DNA from: Lysobacterales bacterium
GTDB taxonomy: Bacteria > Pseudomonadota > Gammaproteobacteria > Xanthomonadales > SZUA-36
DNA length: 64,000 nt
Direction: 5' to 3'
NCBI GenBank assembly: GCA_013001885.1
Contig: JABDLD010000033.1
Span: 64,709-128,708 of the forward strand
The translations under genes and the position numbers were made by a program. Under the pieces are notes generated by a model. That model was not told the DNA's origin, ran no database searches, and saw only the letters and a program-made list of their open reading frames with translations. Below are positions 33,719-44,182 of the stretch, one piece after another; within the stretch, counting starts at the first letter, position 1; every line of letters begins with the position of its first letter.

Positions 33719-35338
33719 TCAGTTGTTGACCCCGTTGTGCACGTTGTAGAGCCGGCAAACCTTGGAGTCCTGCCAAATTCTCGGCCACATGGACGCTCCC
33801 GGCTCGAGTAATTCTGACCGGCTCTTCATGGTTTGCAATTCATGAGTGCCAAGAGCGACTAGGAATGAAGCGAGCAGCAGTCCGGGCAGCAGGCGCCACC
33901 TGGCCACCGGCCGATGTTTTTTCGCTCTGGTCGGAAACAGGCCGACCAGCATTCCGCAGGTCAGAAGCCCCGTTACCTGGCTGGCCGGCATCACCAGGAC
34001 ACCGCTGAGGCAGGCATGCAGCGCAGCAGCCAGGATTCCAGTGAGCAACAGCCCGGCCAGGAGGGCATCATCCGGATGATCGAATCGTTTGTTTCTGATT
34101 CCGGCAACGGCGTACCCGCAGAAAAAGACGAACAGGCCGGCAATCGCCAGTGCAACCGGGACGCCCCATTCGGCGGCCAGTTGCAGCGGAAAATTGTGCG
34201 GGTGTCCGATTCTCTTGTTGCTGGTGCACGCATAATTCATCGGTCCAATGCCGGCCAGCGGATAATCACGAACGTCCTCCAGCGCCGACCGCCACATCCA
34301 GGTTCTGCCTGAAGTGTGCGTCATGGGACGTCCAACCGATTGCTTGAAGAAACTGCTTTCTCCACCTGAAATCTGACCTTGCCCGGCACCTCTGTCTGCT
34401 TCGCGAATAACCGAGGGTTTCGCCGTCTGCGCCGTTCCTTCTGGCTTTTCGGCGTTTTTGCCCGCCTCGAAACTGAGCAGGACCAGGCTAAAAACCAGCG
34501 CACCAATCACGAAACCCGTGGCTTGCCAGGCGGCGAGACGCACACGTATTCGAGGAACGAGAACGAGGGCCAGAATGATCGCTGCGCCCACACTGACGAA
34601 CGTTCCCCGGGCGCCGGTCATCAGGATGATGTACCACTGAAGCCCCAGCACCAGCCCACACAGAATGAAACTCATGAGGTAACGCGAAAAAAGCAGGGGC
34701 AGGGCCACCAGAACGGGAACCACCCAGCTCTGTACCTGGTTGTAGAACCGGGGCCACGAAAAATGCAGCAGCGAAACGCGAAAATTGAAATCAACGCCGG
34801 CGTTGTGTGCGGCGAACACGCCGATCAGCTCCTGTAAGCCCACGGCCAGCCCGGTCATCGCCAGCAATCCAACAGCCAGCCGATCGAATGACCTTCCGCC
34901 AATCCGCCTGCAGGCTCCGACCACAAGGGTTCCAATGGCCAGGGCAGTCAACAAAGCAACCTCGGAAAACGAATTCAGGGCATGCATCAGGCTTTGCGCA
35001 TTTATGGCCACGGACAGCAGGCCCCAGGCAAAAACCGCCAGCAGCGTGGCCTTGGTCCAGGCTGGAATCATGTCCAGCAGGTCTGCGAATTCCGCGCGGA
35101 TTTTCCGATTGATCATCGGCACCAAAAACAGGACAAGCAGCAGCAGGAATTGCAGCATGCGTTTACCATCGTACGGCCAGATTCCGGGGATCAGGTTGGT
35201 CGTGGAGGTCAACAGAAGGTATGCGCCGGCCAGCCCTGCTATCAGCAGGCTGAGCAGAACCGCCGGATCGCGCAGGTCTGCAATGGGATCAGCGGTGTTC
35301 CTGGTGGAATTTTTCGGGTTCGCCAAAGGCCCGGTCAC
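33719..35338 (-). CDS. O-antigen-ligase family membrane protein, possible pilin oligosaccharyltransferase
   Basis: 539-residue polytopic membrane protein with about 12 hydrophobic segments. A large periplasmic loop near residues 290-400 contains the Wzy_C motif IGHPHNFPLQLAAEWGVP (His-Asn with downstream Glu). This domain occurs in O-antigen ligases (WaaL), polymerases (Wzy) and the O-oligosaccharyltransferases PglL and TfpO. The start overlaps the pilR stop by 4 bases and the pilin gene follows, so a TfpO-like role in adding glycan to pilin is plausible, supported by the C-terminal Ser on both pilins. Other possibilities are lipopolysaccharide ligase or polymerase. Family is secure; substrate is inference. 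Confidence 0.8.
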   Translation of the reverse strand: MTGPLANPKNSTRNTADPIADLRDPAVLLSLLIAGLAGAYLLLTSTTNLIPGIWPYDGKRMLQFLLLLVLFLVPMINRKIRAEFADLLDMIPAWTKATLLAVFAWGLLSVAINAQSLMHALNSFSEVALLTALAIGTLVVGACRRIGGRSFDRLAVGLLAMTGLAVGLQELIGVFAAHNAGVDFNFRVSLLHFSWPRFYNQVQSWVVPVLVALPLLFSRYLMSFILCGLVLGLQWYIILMTGARGTFVSVGAAIILALVLVPRIRVRLAAWQATGFVIGALVFSLVLLSFEAGKNAEKPEGTAQTAKPSVIREADRGAGQGQISGGESSFFKQSVGRPMTHTSGRTWMWRSALEDVRDYPLAGIGPMNYACTSNKRIGHPHNFPLQLAAEWGVPVALAIAGLFVFFCGYAVAGIRNKRFDHPDDALLAGLLLTGILAAALHACLSGVLVMPASQVTGLLTCGMLVGLFPTRAKKHRPVARWRLLPGLLLASFLVALGTHELQTMKSRSELLEPGASMWPRIWQDSKVCRLYNVHNGVNN

Positions 35339-36720
35339 TCGATCCCGTATTTTTTCAGCTTGTAGCGAAAGGACCGGAAACTGATGCCCAGCAGTTCGGC
35401 CGCGCGCGTCTTGTTATACCGTGCGTTGCGCAGCGCATCCTCGAGCATTTTCCTCTCGATCTCCTCCATATAGGTGTCAAGCGACTGATCGTCCTGCTTT
35501 TCGGTTTCCGTCGGGGCCGAGTCGTGGACCTCGACGTGCTCCAACAAGAGATCGGCCGGCTGGATCACGTTGCCCTCACACATCGTGACGGCACGTTGCA
35601 ATATGTTGATGAGTTCGCGGACGTTGCCCGTATAGTTATGGTGCTTCAATGTTTCCATCGCAGCGTCCGAGATTTCTGGCGCCCGGTCGCCTTCCCACTG
35701 CTCCGTGATCTCCGCCAGGAAGCGGTTGGCCAATTCGGGGATGTCTTCCACGCGATCCTGCAGCCCGGGCATTGGGAGTTCAATGACGTTGAGGCGGAAA
35801 TAAAGGTCACTCCGGAACTTGCCGCTTTCCACCAGCGGCTTGAGCGGTTTGTGCGTGGCGCTGAGAATGCGCACATCCACCGGCACTTCCGCCCGTGCCC
35901 CGATGGGCATCACGGCTTTTTCCTGAATCACCCGCAGCAGCTTGACCTGCATGTGCAGCGGCAGGTCAGCCACCTCGTCGAGCATCAGAGTGCCGCCGTC
36001 AGCAGCCTGGAACAGGCCGTCCTTGTCGCCGGCCGCACCGGTGAAACTGCCTTTGCGGTGTCCAAAAAACTCGCTCTCCATCAATTCGGTCGGAATGGCG
36101 CCGCAGTTGACCGGAATGAAAGGGCCGTCAGCCCGCGGGCCCAGGTCATGAATCAGGCGCGCGGCGAGTTCTTTGCCTGAACCTGAGTCACCGCTGACCA
36201 GGACCGGCGCCTGGCTGCGGGCCAGTTTGGCGATCATTGCCTTGCATTGTTTGATCGCCGGAGATGAGCCCGTGAGTTTGTCCAGCGCGGAATCAGGTTT
36301 GCCGGCGGCCTTGTCCTCGCCACGGTCAGCTTCTCCAGAATCACTCTTGCGAATTTTCAGTGCGGTGTTTACGAGTTTGCGAAGTACCGCCAGGTCGACC
36401 GGCTTGGAGACAAAATCAAAGGCGCCAATTTTCAGGGCATAAACGGCGTCCTCGATTTTTCCGTGAGCTGTAATCACGGCGATGGGCAGGTTGGGATATC
36501 GCTCGGAAACCTCTTCAACCAAATCCAGGCCATTACCGTCGGGCAGGCGCATGTCCGTCAGGCAAAAGCTGAACGCCTGCGATTGCATCGCCCGGCGTGC
36601 CTCCCCGAGATCCTCAGCCGTGGTTACATCCAGGCCCATGCGGGATAAGGTCAGGTGCAGTAGCTCCCTGATATCCGGTTCGTCGTCAACTACAAGAACA
36701 TGCTGCGAGATATCGTTCAT
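35335..36720 (-). CDS. pilR: Sigma-54-dependent response regulator PilR
   Basis: NtrC-type activator of pilin transcription. The 461-residue protein has a receiver domain (residues about 8-120, VVDDEPDIREL with phospho-acceptor Asp in CLTDMRLPDGNGL), and an AAA+ domain with Walker A GDSGSGKELAAR and the sigma-54-contact loop HRKGSFTGAAGD. The Walker B-like GGTLMLDEVADL follows, and a Fis-type helix-turn-helix lies at the C terminus (TRAAELLGISFRSFRYKLKKYGIE). It is 44 bases downstream of pilS and overlaps the ligase gene. Its expected target promoter is at 33.6 kb. Confidence 0.97.
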   Translation of the reverse strand: MNDISQHVLVVDDEPDIRELLHLTLSRMGLDVTTAEDLGEARRAMQSQAFSFCLTDMRLPDGNGLDLVEEVSERYPNLPIAVITAHGKIEDAVYALKIGAFDFVSKPVDLAVLRKLVNTALKIRKSDSGEADRGEDKAAGKPDSALDKLTGSSPAIKQCKAMIAKLARSQAPVLVSGDSGSGKELAARLIHDLGPRADGPFIPVNCGAIPTELMESEFFGHRKGSFTGAAGDKDGLFQAADGGTLMLDEVADLPLHMQVKLLRVIQEKAVMPIGARAEVPVDVRILSATHKPLKPLVESGKFRSDLYFRLNVIELPMPGLQDRVEDIPELANRFLAEITEQWEGDRAPEISDAAMETLKHHNYTGNVRELINILQRAVTMCEGNVIQPADLLLEHVEVHDSAPTETEKQDDQSLDTYMEEIERKMLEDALRNARYNKTRAAELLGISFRSFRYKLKKYGIE

Positions 36721-36764
36721 GTATTCCTCATAACATCAGCTATCTTTTCGGTCGCTGGATTCCA

Positions 36765-38387
36765 TTACTGTTTTGCCGAAGCGTGCGCCAGGGCGAGGCG
36801 AATGTGGAAAAACGCCCCGCTGCCGGGTTCGGAGTCTACCGTAAGTTCGGCCTGGTTTGCTTCACAAAGTTGCTTTGCGATGTAAAGGCCCAGCCCGGAG
36901 CCTTCTTTTCGCGTGGTGTAAAATGGTTCAAAAATCTTGCTTAACTGCTCTTTGTTGATGCCGGGCCCGTTATCGGCAACGGTAATGATACAAAAACCGG
37001 ACTCCTCGTGCCGAGCCAAAGCGAGCCTGACGCTGGGCTTTGAACGATCCCGGCTGGCATGGTCCACCGCATTGTCCAGCAGTTTCCAGAGGCATTGGCT
37101 CAACTGGCTCTTGTCGTAAAGCACATAGGTTTCTTCTTCCAACTGGACGGCCGCCTTGAAATCCAGTTGGCGATTGACCTGCGAAGATTGGAATTCGCTG
37201 GCGAACTCCGGAAGGAAGAGGTGCAGCGGCACCAGTTCGGGCTGGGATTGCTCCCGTCGCGACAACTGCAGAATATTTTCGATGATCCCATTCATCCGCT
37301 TAGCGTGGTTCTGGATGATATTGATCAGGCGCATTTCCGGCAGGCGTATTTGCGGTGACTCCTCGAGCAATTGCGATGCATGGTTCAACGCGGCCAGCGG
37401 GTTGCGGATTTCGTGCGCGATACTGCCGGATAATTTGGCCAGCGAATTCACCGAGAGTTCAACAGCGCGGCGCGCAACGACATTGTTGTCGGTCAGAAAA
37501 ATCATTGCGCCGATGCCATCGTTGCCCGGCAGTGCGACGAAACCCGGCAGCACCTGCGCCTGGCTCGGTTCCAAGACAACCGGACGTGGGTCCGACGTCG
37601 TGTCGTTTTTCCATTCATCGAGCGCCTTGGCCAGTCGCGGCGTGATTGACTTGAGTGATCGCTCGCGCACGGACGGGCTGCCCAGCGCGAACCAGGCGGA
37701 CTCGTTCATGACCCGGATCAGCCCCGTTTCGTCAACCGCGATCACACCGGTTCTCATCCTGCGAATGATCAGCTCATTCACCTGTTCCAGTTCAGTTAAA
37801 GTTTCCTTCTGCTTTTCCGCGATCAGCCGGTAATCCCGCGCCCAGTAGGCGAGCTGATTGGCCATGATGGTCGAGACCATCGCGGTCACGCTGAAAAAAG
37901 CGGCCTGCAGCATCGCTTCCGCCGTACCGTTTCCAAAATAGAAACTCCACAAACCGGTGCCCACCATAGCCAGGCTTGCGAACGATGCCAGAAGAAGGGC
38001 AAGGCGCAACGGCAGCAGAACTGCGGCTACGGCACTGGCGAATACCAGCAGGATTCCGAGCCCGCCCCCGATCCCGGCGAATACCACGACCAGCAGGGAA
38101 AGAGAGAAGATATCGCTGAACAGTGACCAGACGGCCACACGGAAAAAGTTTGCGTCCTCGCGCCGGGCGCTGATCAGGTGAAAGGCGGCGAACAGGAAAT
38201 AAAAGACCAGTACAAGAGTGGCCGCGATGGAGGATTGCGGCGCCATGCTCGCGCTGAGGAGACCGCTGAAATAGGCGATTGCCAGGACGGCAGCAATGAT
38301 CAGGCGATAAATGTTCAAGTAATTGACCACCCTTCGGGTCAGCGTGGCTGACAATGGATAGGCGGTGTACTTGATTGCTTTGCTCAT
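36765..38387 (-). CDS. pilS: Membrane sensor histidine kinase PilS
   Basis: Partner of PilR. The 540-residue protein has six N-terminal membrane helices (about residues 25-190), a PAS-like region (IAVDETGLIRVMNESAWFALG), a HisKA domain with the phospho-acceptor in GSIAHEIRNPLAALNHASQLL near residue 325, and a HATPase domain with ITVADNGPGINKEQL and EGSGLGLYIAKQLCE. In Pseudomonas PilS senses pilin levels within the membrane. The 193-base spacer to divergent sucC (38388-38580) holds no gene and no promoter I can assign with confidence. Confidence 0.96.
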   Translation of the reverse strand: MSKAIKYTAYPLSATLTRRVVNYLNIYRLIIAAVLAIAYFSGLLSASMAPQSSIAATLVLVFYFLFAAFHLISARREDANFFRVAVWSLFSDIFSLSLLVVVFAGIGGGLGILLVFASAVAAVLLPLRLALLLASFASLAMVGTGLWSFYFGNGTAEAMLQAAFFSVTAMVSTIMANQLAYWARDYRLIAEKQKETLTELEQVNELIIRRMRTGVIAVDETGLIRVMNESAWFALGSPSVRERSLKSITPRLAKALDEWKNDTTSDPRPVVLEPSQAQVLPGFVALPGNDGIGAMIFLTDNNVVARRAVELSVNSLAKLSGSIAHEIRNPLAALNHASQLLEESPQIRLPEMRLINIIQNHAKRMNGIIENILQLSRREQSQPELVPLHLFLPEFASEFQSSQVNRQLDFKAAVQLEEETYVLYDKSQLSQCLWKLLDNAVDHASRDRSKPSVRLALARHEESGFCIITVADNGPGINKEQLSKIFEPFYTTRKEGSGLGLYIAKQLCEANQAELTVDSEPGSGAFFHIRLALAHASAKQ

Positions 38388-38580
38388 ATTTTCACGGTTC
38401 GGGGCTATTCCGTGTTCCCGGATGTGTTTTGCTGATTATCGCATGCCGGAGCAGTATATCACTCACATAATTGACTTTGATTTAACAACGCAATCAAGGG
38501 AAAATGATAAACTTCAAAGCGTCCCGAAACCGGGTGAGAACCCCCTGAACACGAGCAGCATCCATCCTTGAGGAGAAAGC

Positions 38581-39741
38581 ATGAATTTTCATGAATACCA
38601 GGCGAAAAAATTATTCGCCCAATACGGAATTCCTGTGCCGGCCGGCACGGTTGCAGCGACACCGCTGGCTGCCGTTGAAGCCGCCCGTGAACTGGGCGGA
38701 AACATGTGGGTGGTCAAAGCCCAGGTCCATGCAGGCGGACGAGGCAAGGCAGGTGGCGTCAAGCTGGCCAAAAGTCTGGAAGAGGTCAGGGTCGAATCCG
38801 AGCGCATGCTCAGCATGAAAATCAGCACCTACCAGACCGGCGGCCTCGAGTTGCCTGTAGAAAGCGTGTTGATCGCAGAAGCGGTCGACATCGAGAGCGA
38901 GCTTTATCTCTCCGCGCTGGTGGATCGTGCACACCGCTGTGTAACGTTCATGGGCTCTGCGGCTGGCGGGGTGGACATCGAGCAGGTCGCTCAAACTGAG
39001 CCGGAGAAAATCTTTACGGTCAATATCAACAACACCGCAGGCCTGCAACCTTACCAGTCCCGCAAAATGGGGTTCGGCATGGGACTGAACGGCACCCAGG
39101 TCCGCCAGTTGGGCAAAATCATGTCCGGACTCTACCGTCTGTTCCGGGACAAGGATCTGAGCCTGATCGAAGTGAACCCCCTGATTATCGACAAGGCCGG
39201 AAACCTGCTGGCGCTGGATGCCAAAATCAACGCTGATGACAATGCGCTGTTCCGTCACCCGGAACTGGCCTCGATGCGTGATGAAGCCCAGGAAGACCCG
39301 ACCGAGGTGGCCGCCAGCAAGCACGATCTCAATTACGTCACGCTGGATGGAAATATCGGCTGCATGGTAAATGGCGCCGGCCTGGCCATGGCCACGATGG
39401 ATGTCATCAAGTTGAACGGCGGCGAGCCGGCCAATTTCCTCGACGTGGGTGGTGGTTCGAATGCCAGCCGCGTAAAAGAGGCTTTCAAGCTGATTCTGTC
39501 TAGTACTAACCTGGAGTCCATCCTGGTCAATATTTTTGGCGGCATTGTCCGCTGTGACGAGATCGCCGAGGGTATCATCGCCGCGATTCGTGAGGTCGGG
39601 GTGACTGTGCCGGTGGTGGTCAGGCTGGAAGGGACCAATGTCGAGAAAGGAAAGACGTTGCTGAATGAGAGCGGTCTGGCGATTATCGCGGCCAATGATC
39701 TGAATGACGCGGCGCAAAAAGCCGTCGCTGCAGCAGCCTGA
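38581..39741 (+). CDS. sucC: Succinyl-CoA synthetase (ADP-forming) beta subunit
   Basis: Citrate-cycle enzyme that makes ATP or GTP while converting succinyl-CoA to succinate. The 386-residue subunit begins [20 protein letters not shown], has an ATP-grasp domain with [18 protein letters not shown] at about residues 42-59, [20 protein letters not shown], and the C-terminal power-helix and ligase domain with [22 protein letters not shown] four bases before the ATG (38571-38576) is a clear ribosome-binding site. sucD follows after 19 bases. Here the pair is apart from sucAB and next to pilSR. Confidence 0.98.
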   Translation: MNFHEYQAKKLFAQYGIPVPAGTVAATPLAAVEAARELGGNMWVVKAQVHAGGRGKAGGVKLAKSLEEVRVESERMLSMKISTYQTGGLELPVESVLIAEAVDIESELYLSALVDRAHRCVTFMGSAAGGVDIEQVAQTEPEKIFTVNINNTAGLQPYQSRKMGFGMGLNGTQVRQLGKIMSGLYRLFRDKDLSLIEVNPLIIDKAGNLLALDAKINADDNALFRHPELASMRDEAQEDPTEVAASKHDLNYVTLDGNIGCMVNGAGLAMATMDVIKLNGGEPANFLDVGGGSNASRVKEAFKLILSSTNLESILVNIFGGIVRCDEIAEGIIAAIREVGVTVPVVVRLEGTNVEKGKTLLNESGLAIIAANDLNDAAQKAVAAAA

Positions 39742-39760
39742 GGGAACGGAGCACAGTAAA

Positions 39761-40636
39761 ATGAGCGTATTGATCGACAGCACGACCAAAGTGATTTGCC
39801 AGGGCTTCACCGGAAACCAGGGCACTTTTCATTCCCAGCAGGCACTCGATTACGGCACCAACATCGTCGGCGGCGTGACACCCGGCAAAGGCGGGCAGAA
39901 ACATCTCGATTTGCCGGTTTTCGATACGGTGGCCGACGCCGTTGCCGAAACGGGCGCTGATGCGAGCGTCATTTACGTGCCGCCGCCGTTTGCTGCTGAT
40001 GCCATACTCGAGGCCGCTGACGCAGGAGTCCGGGTCATCGTGGCCATCACCGAAGGCATTCCGGTGCAGGATATGATGACGGTTAAGGCGGTTATCAGCG
40101 AAATGCAGGATACCTGGCTCATCGGCCCGAATTGCCCCGGAATCATCACTCCTGGTGAGTGCAAGATTGGCATTATGCCGGGCCAGATTCACAGCAAGGG
40201 GCGCGTCGGGGTCGTTTCACGTTCCGGTACGCTGACCTACGAGGCGGTCTACCAGACGACTCTGGCAGGCCTCGGCCAGTCGACCTGTATCGGGATCGGC
40301 GGGGATCCGATCCAGGGCATGAATTTCGTCGATGTAATGCGTCTGTTCCAGGACGATGAAGAGACGGAGGGCATCATCATGGTAGGGGAAATCGGCGGAT
40401 CCGCCGAAGAGGATGCCGCGCAGTTCATATCCGAATACGTGACCAAACCGGTCGCTGCCTACATTGCCGGCGTTACGGCGCCCGCAGGCAAACGAATGGG
40501 GCATGCCGGCGCCATTATCGCCGGCGGTAAGGGAACTGCTGAAGCGAAGTTCGAAGCTCTCGAAGCGGCCGGTGTGACCACAGTTCGTTCGCCGGCAGAC
40601 CTGGGCAAGGCTATCCTGGAGAAGCTCTGCGATTGA
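39761..40636 (+). CDS. sucD: Succinyl-CoA synthetase alpha subunit
   Basis: Binds CoA and carries the phosphohistidine. The ATG at 39761 gives the standard 291 residues ([27 protein letters not shown]); an earlier in-frame ATG overlapping sucC is rejected. Motifs are the CoA-binding Rossmann start, [20 protein letters not shown], and [17 protein letters not shown] with the active-site histidine near residue 247. Its stop overlaps the TTG start of nadE by three bases, which suggests coupling. Confidence 0.98.
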   Translation: MSVLIDSTTKVICQGFTGNQGTFHSQQALDYGTNIVGGVTPGKGGQKHLDLPVFDTVADAVAETGADASVIYVPPPFAADAILEAADAGVRVIVAITEGIPVQDMMTVKAVISEMQDTWLIGPNCPGIITPGECKIGIMPGQIHSKGRVGVVSRSGTLTYEAVYQTTLAGLGQSTCIGIGGDPIQGMNFVDVMRLFQDDEETEGIIMVGEIGGSAEEDAAQFISEYVTKPVAAYIAGVTAPAGKRMGHAGAIIAGGKGTAEAKFEALEAAGVTTVRSPADLGKAILEKLCD

Positions 40637-42249
40637 TTACCCTGGCGCTGGCACAACACGATTTCCTTGTTGGTGACATCAAGGGTAATCTGCGCAAGGC
40701 GATCGCTGTTCTGAATGACGCCCGTGATGCGGGCGCCGACCTCCTGCTTTTTCCTGAACTGGCGCTGACCGGCTATCCGCCTGAGGACCTGCTGCTTCGG
40801 CCGGGCTTCCTCGAGGCATGCGACGACGCGGTCGAGGCCCTGGCCAGCCAGGTGCGGGGAATCGATGTCGTGTTTGGGCATCCTCGTGTCGAGGACGGCA
40901 AAAGGTTCAATGCCGTCAGCTGGATGCGCGATGGCCGGATCATCGGCCGGTATGCAAAGCAACTGCTGCCGAACTATGCCGTGTTTGACGAACAGCGTTA
41001 TTTCAGCCCGGGTTCGGAGTCGCTGGTGGTCGAATTGGCGGGGGTCCGCATCGGTGTCATCATCTGCGAGGACGCATGGGAAGCTGCGCCTGCCCTGCAA
41101 GCCAAACGCGATGGCGCCCAGTTGTTGCTGGTGCCAAACGCCTCCCCCTACCGGGATGACAAGCTCGAGGCGCGGGGGCGAATGTTCGAACAGCGTTTCC
41201 GGGAAACCGGTTTGCCTGTGGCTTACTGCAACCTGGTCGGGGGGCAGGACGAACTCGTTTTTGACGGGCGCAGCATGCTGATGGATGCGCAAGGCAGGCT
41301 GTCCGCACCCGGCCCCTTGTGCGAGGAAACGCTGTTGCTGGCCGAGTTCAGTCCCAAAAGCGGCGCGCTCGAGGGATGCGGCTGGAAGCCGGCACCGGCA
41401 GATCAGCTCGAAGAAATTTACGCGGTCATTACCCGGGGGCTGCGCGATTACGTTCGCAAAAACGGTTTCAGCGACGTTGTTTTCGGCCTGTCCGGCGGGA
41501 TTGATTCGGGTCTGATGCTGGCGCTTGCCGTCGACGCTCTCGGTCCCGAACGCGTGCACACGGTCATGATGCCGTCACGGCACACGTCCGGATTGAGCAT
41601 CGAACTTGCCCAGGAACAGGCCGTGCAACTTGGCGTGGACCACCGCTGCATTTCGATCGAGCCCGCCTACGAAATGATGATGAACCTGTTGACCCCGTCA
41701 TTCGGAGACCGGGAGCCTGACATCACCGAAGAAAATTTGCAGGCGCGGATCCGCGGCGACATCGTGATGGCCCTGTCGAACAAATTTGGCTGGCTGCCCC
41801 TGGCGACCAGCAACAAGAGCGAACTGGCTGTTGGGTACTGCACCATATACGGCGACATGTGCGGCGGCTTCGGTCCGTTGCTCGATTGTTTCAAGATGCG
41901 GGTTTATGCCCTGGCCCGTTACCGCAACAGCCTGTCGCCCGCCATTCCGGAAAACGTCATCACGCGGCCGCCATCCGCCGAGTTGCGGCCGGATCAATCC
42001 GATCAGGATTCTCTGCCGCCTTATGAACAGCTCGACGCTATCCTGAGCCGCTACGTCGAGCGGGATTGGTCCATCGCTCAAATTGTGGAGGAGGGTTTCG
42101 ACGAACCCACGGTCAGGCGCGTGGCCGGCCTGGTGCTGTTGAACGAGTATAAAAGGCGCCAGGCTCCGCCCGGAGTCCGGGTCACACACCGCGCGTTCGG
42201 ACGTGATCGCCGTTACCCGATCACCTCGGGCTGGAAAGACAGTCAGTAG
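40633..42249 (+). CDS. nadE: Glutamine-dependent NAD+ synthetase
   Basis: Makes NAD from nicotinic acid adenine dinucleotide using ammonia from glutamine. The 538-residue protein has an N-terminal carbon-nitrogen hydrolase (glutaminase) domain with Glu in [16 protein letters not shown] and Cys in VIICEDAWE (about residues 145-153), and a C-terminal synthetase domain with the P-loop [15 protein letters not shown]. The start is TTG at 40633, overlapping the sucD stop; no ATG is available before the conserved core. Cotranscription with sucCD seems likely. Confidence 0.96.
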   Translation: MITLALAQHDFLVGDIKGNLRKAIAVLNDARDAGADLLLFPELALTGYPPEDLLLRPGFLEACDDAVEALASQVRGIDVVFGHPRVEDGKRFNAVSWMRDGRIIGRYAKQLLPNYAVFDEQRYFSPGSESLVVELAGVRIGVIICEDAWEAAPALQAKRDGAQLLLVPNASPYRDDKLEARGRMFEQRFRETGLPVAYCNLVGGQDELVFDGRSMLMDAQGRLSAPGPLCEETLLLAEFSPKSGALEGCGWKPAPADQLEEIYAVITRGLRDYVRKNGFSDVVFGLSGGIDSGLMLALAVDALGPERVHTVMMPSRHTSGLSIELAQEQAVQLGVDHRCISIEPAYEMMMNLLTPSFGDREPDITEENLQARIRGDIVMALSNKFGWLPLATSNKSELAVGYCTIYGDMCGGFGPLLDCFKMRVYALARYRNSLSPAIPENVITRPPSAELRPDQSDQDSLPPYEQLDAILSRYVERDWSIAQIVEEGFDEPTVRRVAGLVLLNEYKRRQAPPGVRVTHRAFGRDRRYPITSGWKDSQ

Positions 42250-42267
42250 GTCAGAGTTTCGGGGTCT

Positions 42268-43098
42268 TCAGTCAAACGGCCAGAGACGGTCAGCCCAGCT
42301 GCGCTTTTTCTTCTTGCCGAGCACGTAATAGTTGTCCGGGTAGTTCAGCGCAAGCACAGCCATCGAACTCTCGGCCAGATCAGGCAAATCCAGCTCGGTG
42401 TAGGCTTTGTGCAGAACAATCAGCGCCTGGGCATTTTGCGGCGTGTTGGGATAAGTCTCCAGGGCGTAACGGGCCCGGTTAGCCGCTGCGATATAGGCTT
42501 TGCGCCGCATGTAATACTCGGCGACCGTAATTTCATAAGCCGCGAGGTTGTTGCGCAGGAAAATCATGCGCTGGCGCGCATCCGGAACATACCGGCTGTC
42601 CGGAAAGCGGCGTATGAGTTCGCTGAAATCCATGAAGGAATCGCTGGCCATGGACTGATCCCGGTCACGGACCCTCTCGGGCATCATTTTTTCAAGGAAA
42701 CCCAGGTTCTGTTCGTAATTCACCAGACCTTTCAGATAGTAGGCATAGTCGACGCTTGGATGAGCCGGGTAAGTTCGGATAAACCGGTCCAGGGTGGACA
42801 GCGCATTTTCGGGTTGGCCGCCTTTGAAATATACGTAGGACAGATCGAGCATTGATTGCTCTGTATAGCGCCCGAAAGGATAACGTGTCTGCAGGGCCTT
42901 GTAGGCAGAAGCGGCTCTTCCCCAGTTCCTGGCGTTCAATGATTTCGTTGCCTGCTGGTAAAGTTCCTCCGCGCTCATTTCACCCTGGAAGTCTTTGTCC
43001 TTACGGCAGCCGGAGACACACAGCACGAGGCCGAGCATGGACAGAGCAAGAATCCGCGTCCAACGGACGTTGCGAAACAAAACGGAGTGATGGAGCAT
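42268..43098 (-). CDS. bamD: Outer-membrane protein assembly lipoprotein BamD
   Basis: Essential BAM-complex lipoprotein that helps insert beta-barrel proteins. From the ATG at 43098 it has 276 residues (MLHHSVLFRNVRWTR); an ATG 54 bases upstream is possible. The signal peptide ends in a lipobox CVSGC near residue 31. Five TPR-like repeats follow, with the family sequences AYKALQTRYPFGRYTEQSMLDLSYVYFKGGQPENALSTLDRFIRTYP and MDFSELIRRFPDSRYVPDARQRM. It is divergent from rluD, as comL is from rluD in many gammaproteobacteria. Confidence 0.96.
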   Translation of the reverse strand: MLHHSVLFRNVRWTRILALSMLGLVLCVSGCRKDKDFQGEMSAEELYQQATKSLNARNWGRAASAYKALQTRYPFGRYTEQSMLDLSYVYFKGGQPENALSTLDRFIRTYPAHPSVDYAYYLKGLVNYEQNLGFLEKMMPERVRDRDQSMASDSFMDFSELIRRFPDSRYVPDARQRMIFLRNNLAAYEITVAEYYMRRKAYIAAANRARYALETYPNTPQNAQALIVLHKAYTELDLPDLAESSMAVLALNYPDNYYVLGKKKKRSWADRLWPFD

Positions 43099-43222
43099 CG
43101 ATACAACCCAATAACAGACGAGAGCGGAATGATAACGGAATACGGACGGCAAAAGAAGAGAAGCCGGTTTCGGATTGTGTGAAAATGAGGGTCTCTCGGG
43201 CGTGACGGGTTATCGATCGGGT

Positions 43223-44182
43223 ATGCCGAATAAAAACGAAAAAATTACACAATCTGCACAGGTGGACAGCAGTCATGCCGGGCTGCGCCTGGACCAGGCG
43301 GCGGCTGCACTGTTTTTGGACTTTTCAAGGGCGCGCCTGCAGAAATGGATCCGCAGCGGTGAACTGACTGTAGACGGCCACAAGGCACGCCCAACCTACC
43401 GTATTGAGGGGTTCGAAGTCCTCAGGCTTGATGCGGTGGCAGAACTCAGTCAATCGGTGGCGCCGCAGGACATACCGCTGGATATCATTCATGCAGACAG
43501 CGACCTCATTATCATCAATAAACCGGCTGGACTCGTCGTTCATCCCGCCGCCGGTAATCCGGACGGAACCTTGCAGAATGCCTTGCTGCACTATGACCAG
43601 AACCTGGCTGCATTGCCCCGGTCTGGAATCGTGCATCGGCTGGACAAGGACACCAGTGGGGTCATGGTCGTGGCCAGGAGCCTCAGGGCACATACCAGCC
43701 TGGTAAACCAGCTGCAAAGCAGGGAGATGAGCCGTATTTATCGGGCCGTGGCCAAAGGGGACATCGTGGCCGGCGGAACCGTGGACGCACCCATCGGCCG
43801 GCACCCCAGGGACCGAAAACGCATGGCGGTGGTCCATTCGGGTAAACCCGCTGTCAGTCATTATCGCGTGCTGAAACGGTACCACGGCGCCACTTACCTG
43901 GAAGTCTCTCTGGAATCGGGCCGCACGCACCAGATTCGCGTTCACATGGCGCACGTCGGGCATCCTCTGGCGGGAGACGCTGTCTACGGCAGGTCCATGA
44001 AAATGAGGAAAGGGTTTTCAGCTTCAGTGATTGAAGCCATGCGTTCTTTTCCACGCCAGGCGCTGCATGCGCGCAGACTTTGCCTGCAGCATCCCGCATC
44101 CTCGCGGAAAGCTGAATACGAAGCGCCTCTGCCGGAGGATTTCATTCGACTGCTCAGCACACTCGACGCATGCGCAAACTGA
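43223..44182 (+). CDS. rluD: 23S rRNA pseudouridine(1911/1915/1917) synthase
   Basis: Makes three pseudouridines in helix 69 of 23S rRNA. From the ATG at 43223 the protein has 319 residues; the frame's earlier ATG adds 16 unconserved residues. It has an S4 RNA-binding domain (LRLDQAAAALFLDFSRARLQKWI, about residues 18-40) and the catalytic domain with HRLDKDTSGVMVVAR, whose Asp is the nucleophile, then the LESGRTHQIRVHMAHVGHPLAGDAVYG motif. It overlaps pgeF by 13 bases. Confidence 0.96.
   Translation: MPNKNEKITQSAQVDSSHAGLRLDQAAAALFLDFSRARLQKWIRSGELTVDGHKARPTYRIEGFEVLRLDAVAELSQSVAPQDIPLDIIHADSDLIIINKPAGLVVHPAAGNPDGTLQNALLHYDQNLAALPRSGIVHRLDKDTSGVMVVARSLRAHTSLVNQLQSREMSRIYRAVAKGDIVAGGTVDAPIGRHPRDRKRMAVVHSGKPAVSHYRVLKRYHGATYLEVSLESGRTHQIRVHMAHVGHPLAGDAVYGRSMKMRKGFSASVIEAMRSFPRQALHARRLCLQHPASSRKAEYEAPLPEDFIRLLSTLDACAN

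Noticed and set aside
38471-38510. TTGACT and GATAAA as a sucC promoter
   Set aside because: The spacing between the hexamers is far from 17 bases and no consistent pair could be formed, so no promoter is claimed.
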